Assembly (NCBI GenBank): GCA_946183785.1 | Contig: CAMHCS010000022.1 | Span: 1 to 49,081 of the forward strand | Source: an uncultured Selenomonadales bacterium | GTDB lineage: Bacteria > Bacillota > Negativicutes > Selenomonadales > Selenomonadaceae | Direction of reading: 5' to 3' | Length of the DNA stretch: 49,081 nt | In this document: in pieces, positions 16,042 through 27,998 of the stretch | Position numbering within the stretch: the stretch's first letter is position 1 | Layout: every line of letters begins with the position of its first letter | Made by a program: the position numbers and the translations under genes | Notes under the pieces: model-generated | Database searches by the model: none | The model's input: only the letters and a program-made list of their open reading frames with translations | Told to the model about the DNA's origin: nothing

Positions 16042-16693
16042 AAACAAAAAATGTTCAACGAATACTATTAAAGACCTGTGGACGATAACAGAACACGAAT
16101 CAGGGATTATCGTATATCCAAATGGAGAAATTGCCGTTGACAACTGGAACAATTACAACGAAGAATGTTTTCCACTGATCGACTTCACAGGTAAATACAT
16201 GATACCTTTCCCGATGAAAGGTATTTTTGACGGGATAAGAAAGCGTGAGGTTGCAGACGCCCGAGAAGAACTTCCCGGAACTGTCTGGATCAATGACGAC
16301 AACGAAGCCGAAACCGATATGAGGATAATGGTAGACGATAACGCCGATATTTTCCACATGTTTGTAGGTGATTACAAGGATGTCAAATTTCCTGCAACTG
16401 TTTACACGCTGAAAAACGAAACAAAAATTATCGTCCCGGACGATTGGCACTAAAGGAAGAATTGCAGTGCAAAGAAGAACTACTCGCGGGCGGAATGAGT
16501 TGAACCAAGAGGCGTCGGTGCTCTATTTTTCAATTAATAGACGACGATTATTTTGCAAATCAACTACGAAAATCGAAAATCCCCACCAGAAAGAAAAAAG
16601 TGTGCTAAATTGGAATCAAATAAGCATGGAGGTGAGAGTAATGGTTAATACAAGTTGATAATAAGTCTCAAGACCTTTTATGAAGATACCATT

Positions 16694-18010
16694 TTAGATC
16701 GCAAGTTTCTGTTTGAAATCACCTTCATTAACCTCTATCTGAGAGACAAAGGCATTAAAGCTCGTAACACAAGACGGAATTCTTAGCCCAATCTTTTTTA
16801 CGCAAACATCATTCCTTGCTTCGACATCCCCTTCGTAAGTTGAGCCCTTATTTAACCGCAACTCCAAGTCACTATCCCCTTCACTCTCTGGATAAAGGTA
16901 GTACCCTGTTTTAGCCTCAAAACGAAACATATACGCCAACACCTGTAAATAATCCTTATTACGGATATTATCAATAGGCTTATATTTGGCATCCGCAATT
17001 TTTCTCGTGCTTTTATCCTTACTAATAAAATCTGGGTAAATCAATCCAATATTACCGTTGAAAAGGCGTTGCGCACCTTGACCACCTTTATTCATTGGAT
17101 GATAAAAAGCTTCACCAATCAAGGAGTTAACATACTCTTCCCATAACCATGCTCCGTCAAACAGGATTCCGTATATTTGTCTGATTCCTGAACCAATCTG
17201 GTACTTCTGATGTTGTAAAATCAGGAGACACAACCGTTGCAATGCGAGATATTCCTTAAAATACGCATGCCTAACACTATTCTTCTTGTTTTCATCAATA
17301 ACCTTTTGCCTGTCGTATAATTCGTAATTCTGTGTAGCGCTTATGACAAGCTTCATCTCATCCTTCACACGGCTAAGAATCTTGTTCCCGTACGGTTTCA
17401 TTTTGATGAACTCTATTGTATGGCGCACAAGCTCCATTAAATGATTATCATATGAAAATTCTCTCTGGCTATAAGCAACCTTCCCAATAAAGGGGGTGTT
17501 CTTTTCGATATGCCTTGCAGTATCGATAATCCCTTTAATATTCCCATCGTTATAACTGCGACGAATATATTGCTTAAAAAGCCCCTTTCTCATTGCCCTT
17601 TGCAGATAGGGCGGGAAAAGAAACAACAGAAAATTAAACAACCTATTCTCTTGATTAGAGTTAAACACCAAATCGACGATATTGGGAAAATCTAAGACTC
17701 TATAAAGCATATACTGGGTAAAATAATCGTCTTCACCGGTACAAAATCGAGATTCTACAACGAGCCTTTCATCTCCATATCCGATGAATCCCATCACATT
17801 CCCAGACCGGTAAACGTCATTTACGCCATGAAGAATCATCTGATCCTGCGTTAAGTCTTCCGAATGTGCTACAAATTCGGGGAAAACAAAAACACCTTCC
17901 TGAGCAAGCTGGCCAAGCGTTTTATTCACAATACGTGATGAAAGACTGCGCACTTCTGAAAAATCATTTATCGACGTTTCCGAATTATCCTTGATTTTCA
18001 GCAGTTTCAT
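16694..18010 (-). CDS. mcrC: McrC nuclease subunit of a McrBC restriction system
   Basis: A 438-residue partner of McrB. The PD-(D/E)xK-type nuclease core is visible near residues 325-345: GLIYPDFISKD, then IADAKYKPI. The start (MKLLKIKDNS) overlaps the end of mcrB by 26 nt and has AAGGTGG upstream; the longer frame inside mcrB is not used. McrBC complexes cleave modified DNA, in classical cases methylcytosine-containing, driven by GTP hydrolysis of McrB. The preference of this one cannot be read from sequence. Confidence 0.9.
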   Translation of the reverse strand: MKLLKIKDNSETSINDFSEVRSLSSRIVNKTLGQLAQEGVFVFPEFVAHSEDLTQDQMILHGVNDVYRSGNVMGFIGYGDERLVVESRFCTGEDDYFTQYMLYRVLDFPNIVDLVFNSNQENRLFNFLLFLFPPYLQRAMRKGLFKQYIRRSYNDGNIKGIIDTARHIEKNTPFIGKVAYSQREFSYDNHLMELVRHTIEFIKMKPYGNKILSRVKDEMKLVISATQNYELYDRQKVIDENKKNSVRHAYFKEYLALQRLCLLILQHQKYQIGSGIRQIYGILFDGAWLWEEYVNSLIGEAFYHPMNKGGQGAQRLFNGNIGLIYPDFISKDKSTRKIADAKYKPIDNIRNKDYLQVLAYMFRFEAKTGYYLYPESEGDSDLELRLNKGSTYEGDVEARNDVCVKKIGLRIPSCVTSFNAFVSQIEVNEGDFKQKLAI

Positions 18011-20090
18011 CTGTACCACCTTCAGCCGGTCCATTATAACCGTAAGCCTTGGCAAAATCTTTCATTAATTTTTCTTCGTTATTCATTCCTTGGACGTATT
18101 CTTGCAAGAGCGGCCTCAGATAATCCGTCCAAAGTTTTTCAGGAGACAATGTTTTCAGCTTCAAGAAATACGAAGCTCCAATTTGGTAATTTTCGTTCAG
18201 CCCCTCGACTTCAGCTATTTTTTCATTTAACCTATCCATCCGTCCCATAGCATCAGTTTTAAGCGCTCCATCGCCTAAATTTTCGGTTAGTATCTCCAGT
18301 TGCGTATCCGCGGCCTTCAATTCTATAAAACGAAAACGTCTGCGCATAGCAAAATCAAAGCTGTCTACCGAACGGTCGATATCATTCATGGTTCCAAGGA
18401 TGAAGACATTCTCTGGAATATAGAATTTTACATCCGAACTGGAATGCATATTGGCATACTGGGTAGAAATCGAGCCTTTTGGCCCTCTATACCCCGGATC
18501 TATCGAGAAAAACAACTCTCCGAAAATTTTCGATATCTCTCCCCTATTGATTTCGTCAATGATGAAGATATACCTTTTAGGCGGTTCTTGTTGAACAGTC
18601 GGCTTTGCCAATGACCCTTCCTTAGCTTTAATAGCCTTATACAGAGCAAACTCGTAAGAATAACTCTGAGAACCAAAAGTCTTATTAAAAAAAGACGTTA
18701 TATCCTTGACCTTTTCAAACTTCTTGTCTGATTCCAACATCTTCCTAATCTCATCAATATTCAGGCATAATTTATTAACGCTGACATTTCCCGGAATAAA
18801 CACATAAATATGCTGGTCGTCAACGCTTGTGATTGTGAATTTATTACCTGTTATAGTTTCAAACGTATCTTCTCCAAGTGCAACATTCGAAAAGAACTCC
18901 ATCATAGACTCTTGAACGGATTGCTCTTTCTCAAATGTTTCCTTGGGTTTCTGTGAATTTTCGTAGTTCATCCTAGCACGGTTTATAAACTTCTTAAAAA
19001 TGCCGTCTTGCAATTGAAACCCCATAGAACCATCTTCGTTCAGTCTTGGACGTAGTCCTTCGACAAAATCCGTATAGTCATAGCTTGGGTGGAACTGAAC
19101 AAACTCCATTTGTTGCTTCTGTTCATTTGATAGTTCCTCATATGAGGCAGTATAGCCATTGCTGATAATATCCGCAGCGATTTCCCTTGCAAGATAAGTT
19201 TTACCTGTTCCCGGCGCACCGTGGAAAATAATATTTCTCGATTCCAATAAGATATCGGAAAACGGGTTTAAAAATTCATTACCTGTATTATATGGTGCCT
19301 CATTCCTTGCGCCCTCATTTTCGCTCTGCTCAGCATCCTTATCATCCTTTTCACGATATTTCAACGTAAATTGATCTCCAGTGTCACCAAAACGTTTTAA
19401 ACACTCTTGCACAAATATGAGCGTCGAAAAAACATTCCAGCAATAAATCACAAACCGTTTGTCATTACCGTAATAATAAGCCATATACTCAATTGATTTG
19501 GAATTGCGTTTTCTCCTATATTCATCCTCACTCGAATAAATTCCACGAATATAATCTCCGTTCAATGAATAACGGCATATGGGGAAATCATCTTTCTCCT
19601 CTTCAGACAATGCTAAAAGTTGCCTTTCAAATACTTGAAACGCAATACGAGGAAGTGTTTGATTTGTATTTTTCCATTCACCTTTTCTATAATTACGCTC
19701 GATAATCTCCCCATTGGCTTTTTTAAAGCATGCATATAGCGCCTTATAGTTGTCTCCCAGGCCTAAATCGTTTAACGTAAACCGCTCATCGGTCGATACA
19801 ATGCTATCTGCAGTGATTGTCAGCTCATATTTTACCTGTTTAATTTCTATATTATATCCCTGCCCGTGCAGGTAGCTTTTCGCTTCGACCGCATTGAATC
19901 CATCCGTTGATATATCTACACCATTTGCTAGATGGTTAGCCACGGCAATTACATATTTGGGAGGATATTTTTTACCTTCTTCTGTTACAAGCTCATACTT
20001 CGTGCTCTGATTTGATGAAGGTACGCCATTTTCATCGATGTACTTCAATGCATCAATAATGCTCTGTTCATTAATCTTTGGAATCGCCAT
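17985..20090 (-). CDS. mcrB: McrB-type GTPase of a McrBC restriction system
   Basis: A 701-residue AAA+ protein. The N-terminal region (about 1-85: ALKYIDENGVPSSNQSTKY, YPPKYVIAVANH) resembles the head domain seen in ScoMcrA-like enzymes, followed by a region of about 170 residues that may recognise DNA. The AAA+ part has Walker A GAPGTGKTYLAREI (about 293), Walker B IFIIDEINRGE (about 512) and the McrB signature MNDIDRS (about 567, usually MNTADRS). The start MAIPKI is chosen over an upstream in-frame codon. It is the first gene of the mcrBC pair and follows hsdS by 36 bp, so both restriction systems may be co-transcribed. Confidence 0.9.
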   Translation of the reverse strand: MAIPKINEQSIIDALKYIDENGVPSSNQSTKYELVTEEGKKYPPKYVIAVANHLANGVDISTDGFNAVEAKSYLHGQGYNIEIKQVKYELTITADSIVSTDERFTLNDLGLGDNYKALYACFKKANGEIIERNYRKGEWKNTNQTLPRIAFQVFERQLLALSEEEKDDFPICRYSLNGDYIRGIYSSEDEYRRKRNSKSIEYMAYYYGNDKRFVIYCWNVFSTLIFVQECLKRFGDTGDQFTLKYREKDDKDAEQSENEGARNEAPYNTGNEFLNPFSDILLESRNIIFHGAPGTGKTYLAREIAADIISNGYTASYEELSNEQKQQMEFVQFHPSYDYTDFVEGLRPRLNEDGSMGFQLQDGIFKKFINRARMNYENSQKPKETFEKEQSVQESMMEFFSNVALGEDTFETITGNKFTITSVDDQHIYVFIPGNVSVNKLCLNIDEIRKMLESDKKFEKVKDITSFFNKTFGSQSYSYEFALYKAIKAKEGSLAKPTVQQEPPKRYIFIIDEINRGEISKIFGELFFSIDPGYRGPKGSISTQYANMHSSSDVKFYIPENVFILGTMNDIDRSVDSFDFAMRRRFRFIELKAADTQLEILTENLGDGALKTDAMGRMDRLNEKIAEVEGLNENYQIGASYFLKLKTLSPEKLWTDYLRPLLQEYVQGMNNEEKLMKDFAKAYGYNGPAEGGTDETAENQG

Positions 20091-20126
20091 GTTGCACCTC
20101 CAGTATTGTCTATTATTATTCAATGC

Positions 20127-23002
<2,876 letters not shown>

Positions 23003-25747
23003 TTACGCCACCCTCAATAAGAATTTAGCCAGTGATTGCATCTCTGTTTCCAATCCCGGTGCTGTAAGACTCTGAATCCCCTTGCGCCATAGATCCGTAT
23101 CCACGGTATTCAGTTCCTTGGCCGATATAGCGCCATCATTGATAATGTATTGCGCGATCTGTCTCATAATCTCAACCTGGTCTTCTGACAGAATCCGCTG
23201 ATTCTGTCCACAATAGAGACTGAATTTTTGTGCATAACCCGTGAGCAGACTTGTGAGCTTCGGACTCAGCTTATATCCGAATCTCGCTATCTGTATCAGG
23301 TTCGTGAGTGCTTTGACATTATGTTTGATGTCGAATTCATCGACGCTGCCGTCCGTATCAAGCGTTTTATAGCTCTTCCACAGCTGGTAGCCTACGAACT
23401 GTCTGTTCTCAGCCAAAAGCCTGTCCTGGAGCTCTACAAGCATATCATGCGTGATGACAGTATCCTCGGAGTTGTAGATGATACGGAGTGCCTCGATGGT
23501 ATCCTTGTTGTCATTGATATATTTTTCAAAGTTCTCGACATAAGTGCGTGCAGTTTCCTTCGAGAATCCCGCATATAGCACAGTATCTTCATCCTGTACG
23601 GTTACGGAATAGCCTTTATGCATCTCGATCAGTTTGTCGCGGGCTTGGATATTATTCATGAGCATAGCGATAAGCGCAAGCCGTACAGAATTATCCCCCG
23701 AAGGAATGATATACTCTGGAAGAGTTCCGTTATCTATAGCCGTCTGAATATTGTTGGCCAGTTCCTTTGGCGAAAAACCGTACTCCGTAACAAAGTAGTC
23801 CAGATGCTTCTCGAAAAGCAGATTATCCTCATACCTGCGATTGATAGTTGCACAATAGTTGCGAAGCTGCAAAAGGTTTTCGTCGCTTACTTCTCCGTGT
23901 GCCAAATGCTCCAAAAGCTGTACGAGGGACAACGACTTGTTGCCGGAGCCGTCGGTGCCGACTACTGGAATGGTGTGTTCATGCTCTGTGACGCCCACCG
24001 CGTCCACAAGATAATAGCATTCCTTGGTATCGGCATTTGGCGTCACTTCACGCAATTTGTCGTCCTTTATGGTTCGGCAGCCTCTTCCTTTCATTTGGGT
24101 ATATAAGACGTCCGACGTCACATCCCGCATAAACAGAACGACTTCCAGCGGTTTTACATCCGTGCCCGTTGCCACAAGAGTCACTGTTACGGCTATACGG
24201 AAATCTTTCTCCGTGCGCAGATCTCGGATAAGCGCATTGGAATCCCCCGCAGAATACGTTATCTTCTGCACGAAATGTTCGGGAGTCGTTCCGTCAAATT
24301 CCGGCGCAAAAACTCCTTTTGCAACGTCAACAATTTGCGTCGCATGGTTATCGTCTTTGGCAAAAATAAGCGTCTTCGGGATATACGCCCATTCCTTTTC
24401 GCGTTCGGGGTACAGGTCGGTATAGATGGAATCCTTATACGCTGTAAGCACTTTTCGTATCTGGTCTCTGTTGACTACAGAACGGTCAAGGGTTTCAGGG
24501 CTATATTCTACGCTGTTGGTTGCAGTATAGGTATTGGTTTTCCCGTCTTTATGAGATTTTTCGACAATCTTCGTACCTTTTTCAATCGTGCCGCCATGTT
24601 CTGTCACATCGGTGGCAATCCTATATATACGCACAGGAACATTGACGCCGTCTACCACGGAATCATCATAGGTGTACTTCTCGACGATATTGTTATCAAA
24701 GAACGCATAAGCTTCGGGGGTTGGAGTCGCTGTGAGGCCGAGCACCTTGGCATCTTTGAAATAATCAAGAACGGCTCTCCACTTGCCATATATCGACCTA
24801 TGACATTCGTCCACCACAATAAACTGGAAGTGATCCGGCGGCAGCTTCAAATCGTCCCCAAGCCGAACTTTTTCGTCATCGTCCCGGCCTTCATTAAACG
24901 TGGCGCTTTCATCCTCGGCGTCTTCGTCTTCGTCAGGTAATTGCTGACCCGTAAGGACAGCAAAGAGCTTCTGAATTGTGGAGATGACAATATCCGCTTC
25001 GATATCTTCCTCTTTTTTCAGACGACTGATTTGATACAAGTCGCTCATTGGCTGTTGAAGTTCAGTTCGGTCAAACCTGCTAAACTCGGACTCGGTCTGT
25101 CTGGCAAGGTTATTCCTGTCCACAAGAAAGAGGACACGTTTTGTCGAGGTATAGTTTAAAAGCCTGTATGACGCCAAGCAGGCAAGATAGGTCTTCCCGG
25201 AACCTGTCGCAAGAATAGCCAGATTCTTCTTTCTTCCAGTTTTGAGCGCGATTTCCAAATTCATTTCCGCTTCATACTGGCAATCCCGAAGCCCCTTTTT
25301 CTGTAAATAGGGAAGCGCCCCATATTTTGAGGTCTCTCCGATGATTTTGAGCATTTTCTTCGGTGAGTGCATTTCGGATAGTTCTTGGTATTCGGAGTCC
25401 TCCTTGAGAAGATTCTTGAAAAATATCTTGTGCCCGTTTGCCATATATACAAGCGGGATAAGTTTTTCGCGCCAGAGTCCATACCAACTCTGCGGATGCA
25501 TAGCATATCCCTCCGCTTGGCTCTCAACTTCAACGCCAAGCGGGTTTTCTTCGCGTTTCGCCTCAACTACTGCAATGGCTTTATTATCTATAAAGAGAAG
25601 ATAGTCGCTCTCCGTATTGCCTTGCATCAGAGCTTCTTTCACGGCAACAGTATCCATCGGGACATACTCGTCACGCGCGACTATGCCCCAACCTGCCGCG
25701 TTAAGCTGTTTATCGATTTTTACACGAGCTTTCTCTTCGGGCAGCAT
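23003..25747 (-). CDS. hsdR: Type I restriction endonuclease/translocase HsdR
   Basis: A 914-residue motor subunit. The N-terminal nuclease motif is intact: Asp48 (SDYLLFIDN) with Glu62 and Lys64 (VVEAKRE). The helicase core has Walker A ATGSGKTYLA (180-186), DECH (313-316), GLTATPTPEAYAF and, in the second RecA domain, VTLVATGTDVKPLEVVLFM and MKGRGCR. The remaining part is helical. It resembles EcoEI/EcoKI-type R subunits. It is the first gene of the hsdRMS operon, with AAAGGAAA before the ATG. Confidence 0.94.
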   Translation of the reverse strand: MLPEEKARVKIDKQLNAAGWGIVARDEYVPMDTVAVKEALMQGNTESDYLLFIDNKAIAVVEAKREENPLGVEVESQAEGYAMHPQSWYGLWREKLIPLVYMANGHKIFFKNLLKEDSEYQELSEMHSPKKMLKIIGETSKYGALPYLQKKGLRDCQYEAEMNLEIALKTGRKKNLAILATGSGKTYLACLASYRLLNYTSTKRVLFLVDRNNLARQTESEFSRFDRTELQQPMSDLYQISRLKKEEDIEADIVISTIQKLFAVLTGQQLPDEDEDAEDESATFNEGRDDDEKVRLGDDLKLPPDHFQFIVVDECHRSIYGKWRAVLDYFKDAKVLGLTATPTPEAYAFFDNNIVEKYTYDDSVVDGVNVPVRIYRIATDVTEHGGTIEKGTKIVEKSHKDGKTNTYTATNSVEYSPETLDRSVVNRDQIRKVLTAYKDSIYTDLYPEREKEWAYIPKTLIFAKDDNHATQIVDVAKGVFAPEFDGTTPEHFVQKITYSAGDSNALIRDLRTEKDFRIAVTVTLVATGTDVKPLEVVLFMRDVTSDVLYTQMKGRGCRTIKDDKLREVTPNADTKECYYLVDAVGVTEHEHTIPVVGTDGSGNKSLSLVQLLEHLAHGEVSDENLLQLRNYCATINRRYEDNLLFEKHLDYFVTEYGFSPKELANNIQTAIDNGTLPEYIIPSGDNSVRLALIAMLMNNIQARDKLIEMHKGYSVTVQDEDTVLYAGFSKETARTYVENFEKYINDNKDTIEALRIIYNSEDTVITHDMLVELQDRLLAENRQFVGYQLWKSYKTLDTDGSVDEFDIKHNVKALTNLIQIARFGYKLSPKLTSLLTGYAQKFSLYCGQNQRILSEDQVEIMRQIAQYIINDGAISAKELNTVDTDLWRKGIQSLTAPGLETEMQSLAKFLLRVA

Positions 25748-25968
25748 AAGCCATTTTCCTTTCTGTCAGCATTCGTAAGAATCCGGGCAACAATCCACTG
25801 TTATCATGAGAAATTCTGTATATATATATTAAATATTCGACGTAAAAGGCGAAAATCCTTTAATCGTCCGCACATCAGTGTATACTGCCTTTGAAAAAAA
25901 TTCATGGATACATTGCCCCCAGCGTGATAGAATATAATATATGCTTTCACTCCAAGGAGATAGGCGAT

Positions 25969-26283
25969 ATGTCCGATGAAAAGAAAATGTACAAGCTGAT
26001 GGACGAAAACGGGCAAGAGTATCTCTCGCCTGAAAAAGGCGCTCTTGGCGGAAACGGAAAAGATAAAATATATGGACGCTTGGACTGCCCAGCTGCCCTT
26101 CGTGCAATAAGGCAGGGCGGCTATACGCAGTATCGTGTCTTCTTCAAGGACGAGGCGACCGCCATCGCCGCTGGATTCCGTCCCTGCGGCACCTGCATGC
26201 GGGAACACTTCAAACTGTGGAAGGATGGAAAAATCATTCCCGGCAATCTTGAAGAAACAAAGAATAACGTGGATTTTCTCTGA
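25969..26283 (+). CDS. Stand-alone Ada metal-binding-domain-like protein
   Basis: A 104-residue protein. YLSPEKGALGGNGKDKIYGR, LDCPAAL, VFFKDEATAIAAGFRPCGTC and MREHFKLW follow the pattern of the Ada N-terminal zinc domain (GN...IYH..-C...F-s--eA-aaGfRPC--C). Three conserved cysteines are present. No methyltransferase or AraC part follows. The start is chosen because AAGGAG lies 8 nt upstream, with TATAAT at 25933-25938. It is oriented away from hsdR. In Ada the domain repairs methylphosphotriesters and binds DNA; here the role is unknown. Confidence 0.72.
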   Translation: MSDEKKMYKLMDENGQEYLSPEKGALGGNGKDKIYGRLDCPAALRAIRQGGYTQYRVFFKDEATAIAAGFRPCGTCMREHFKLWKDGKIIPGNLEETKNNVDFL

Positions 26284-26330
26284 TTAACACTATCCCAATA
26301 ATGAATGTACACCGTTGGAGCTGGTATTGC

Positions 26331-27032
26331 ATGGATACAATCGACTTGTTGGTGAATTCCGTCACCACCGCATATAAAAAATGGAGATTAGACCCGAACG
26401 GACGACATCGCTCATGGGAGCATTGCTATAAAAACTTCCATGACGCAAGGCTTCAAGCATCCCCCAATTACGATTATCTAAGTCTGCAGCTTGCTTTTTA
26501 CCTCGCCAGTTGGGGAATGTACAGAGGGTCATCCTTTCTGCTGCAAAAAGACTATCGAATTCATATCCCAATTGTCTTGGAAATATTAAAGCCAGAATAT
26601 GACCACCTTTCCGGGATTGAATGCATCGCATTGGAAAAACAAGAATTCCAAGGCAGTCTAAAAAAACTGGAAAACGTCATGGAAAAGTATTATGACGGAA
26701 TTCGAAGAGGTATGAAAGGCCCCCATCTCAAATACGGTTTGTCAACGACGCTGATTACAAAAATCCTGATGGGAACACTCGGTTGCGTCCCGGCCTACGA
26801 CAGATATTTTGTAGATGGAATCAAAAGCCAGCGTGTAACAACTGGGAATTACAATATCTCTTCTCTTCTTGGGCTGGTAGATTTTTATAAAACCAATCAC
26901 TCCAAACTGGAAGCGACAAGAAAGCAACTCAAGGCGTACGACCTTTTATATCCGCAAATGAAGCTCTTGGATGTCGGCTTTTGGTTGATTGGCATTAACA
27001 GAGACTTGTATAAAAATAGCGACAAAAAATGA
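26331..27032 (+). CDS. Conserved hypothetical protein, 233 aa
   Basis: Unrecognised. An all-helical-looking protein with LSLQLAFYLASWGMYRGSSF, KYGLSTTLITKILMGTLGCV, PAYDRYFVDGIK and LLDVGFWLIGINRD. The segment TKILMGTLGCVPAYDRYF is reminiscent of a helix-hairpin-helix DNA-binding turn, but that is only an impression. A start at 26331 has GGAG upstream; an ATG ten codons earlier has no ribosome-binding site. It lies 47 bp after the Ada-like gene on the same strand, between two defence clusters. Confidence 0.6.
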   Translation: MDTIDLLVNSVTTAYKKWRLDPNGRHRSWEHCYKNFHDARLQASPNYDYLSLQLAFYLASWGMYRGSSFLLQKDYRIHIPIVLEILKPEYDHLSGIECIALEKQEFQGSLKKLENVMEKYYDGIRRGMKGPHLKYGLSTTLITKILMGTLGCVPAYDRYFVDGIKSQRVTTGNYNISSLLGLVDFYKTNHSKLEATRKQLKAYDLLYPQMKLLDVGFWLIGINRDLYKNSDKK

Positions 27033-27056
27033 GGTGTCAATTTGGCACCTCGTTTT
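27031..27056 (+). terminator. Terminator of the small plus-strand operon
   Basis: GAGGTG and CACCTC pair around TCAATTTGG, followed by GTTTTC. It begins at the stop codon of the gene ending at 27032. Confidence 0.65.
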
Positions 27057-27111
27057 CATATCTTCGTCAATTTTCCTTTTCCCTGTTCCTCTCATGCCTT
27101 TCTATTCATCG

Positions 27112-27978
27112 TCATCTTTTGACCGGATAAGGGAACTGCTTTCTCCATCGCCGAAGAACATCCTTTAGCGGCTCGTCCAAATAGGAAATTGCCTTGTCCC
27201 GTATTTTTTGAGGAATGCCGTAGGCTGCCTCGGCAATACTGCCAGTGATAGCCGCTAAGGTGTCGCTGTCACCACCAAGAGAGATGGCGTTCCGTATGGC
27301 ATCTTCAAAGTCCGTGCTTTCCAAAAATGCGATAATAGCCTCCGGCACGGTGCCTTGACACGTTTCGTCAAAGCGGTACGTAGGGCGAATCTCATCGAGT
27401 GTACGGGACAAATCGTAACCGTATTCCCTCTCGATGTGTCCCTTGATGCGTTTTTTGCATTCCGCAGGATTATCATCGATAGGCTCACCGTCTTCGCAAT
27501 AATATCCGCCAAATAAATATCGGCACATGAAAATCGCATCCGCCGTCGCCATCGCGCCCTTAATTCCCTCCGGGTGATTGTGTGTTACTTCGGCTGACAG
27601 CTTTGCCATTGCCCTCCCGTTCGAAGGCCACATCCCCGTTCTGGCACAGAATCCGCAATCCATCGCCCATGCGCAAGGAGAAATTCGCATAGCCGAGCCG
27701 TTTCCATAGCTGTTGTAAGGCTTGCTGTTTTTTGAAGTGAGCCATTCCCTAAATCTGCCGCCGTATCCAGCGCGAGGGTATAGTCTGCCGTATTTTTTCA
27801 TGGCGTCGATAAAATCGTCACATTCGCCGCCATTCATGACAGCTTCAGCGACGGCGCAGGTCATAACTGTGTCATCCGTAAAAAAGCAGTCATCCCGAAA
27901 CAAAGGAAAATCCTTTGTCTTGATATTATTCCATTCATAAACAGAACCAACAATATCACCAACGATTGCTCCCAACAT
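27112..27978 (-). CDS. ADP-ribosylglycohydrolase family protein (DraG-like)
   Basis: A 288-residue enzyme of the ADP-ribosylglycohydrolase/DraG fold. Metal-binding motifs are DDCFFTDDTVMTCAVAEAV (about 29-47) and SLGGDSDTLAAITGSIAEA (about 237-255), both with the expected Asp residues. These enzymes remove ADP-ribose from proteins, nucleic acids or small molecules. The start MLGAIVGD has AAGGAGGGG upstream; the 20 extra upstream codons overlap the helicase gene and are not used. It follows the helicase by 20 bp, so it is probably the last gene of the long operon. It could reverse an ADP-ribosylation made by the host or by a phage. Confidence 0.9.
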   Translation of the reverse strand: MLGAIVGDIVGSVYEWNNIKTKDFPLFRDDCFFTDDTVMTCAVAEAVMNGGECDDFIDAMKKYGRLYPRAGYGGRFREWLTSKNSKPYNSYGNGSAMRISPCAWAMDCGFCARTGMWPSNGRAMAKLSAEVTHNHPEGIKGAMATADAIFMCRYLFGGYYCEDGEPIDDNPAECKKRIKGHIEREYGYDLSRTLDEIRPTYRFDETCQGTVPEAIIAFLESTDFEDAIRNAISLGGDSDTLAAITGSIAEAAYGIPQKIRDKAISYLDEPLKDVLRRWRKQFPYPVKR

Positions 27979-27998
27979 TATACTCCCCCTCCTTGTGA

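Larger units (their letters stand above)
14301..16453 (+). pseudogene. Small unknown gene split by the lnu(C) transposon
   Basis: The 5' end (ATG AAT AAA AAC AAA, with AGGAGG upstream) is at 14301-14316. The rest resumes at 16050 in the same frame once the transposon and one 8-bp duplicate are removed. The restored product of about 137 residues would begin MNKNKKCSTNTIKDLW and continue to IIVPDDWH. It is acidic and soluble, with no recognised family. As it stands the 3' part has only a GTG inside the transposon end as a possible start, without a good ribosome-binding site, so the gene is probably inactive. Confidence 0.85.
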
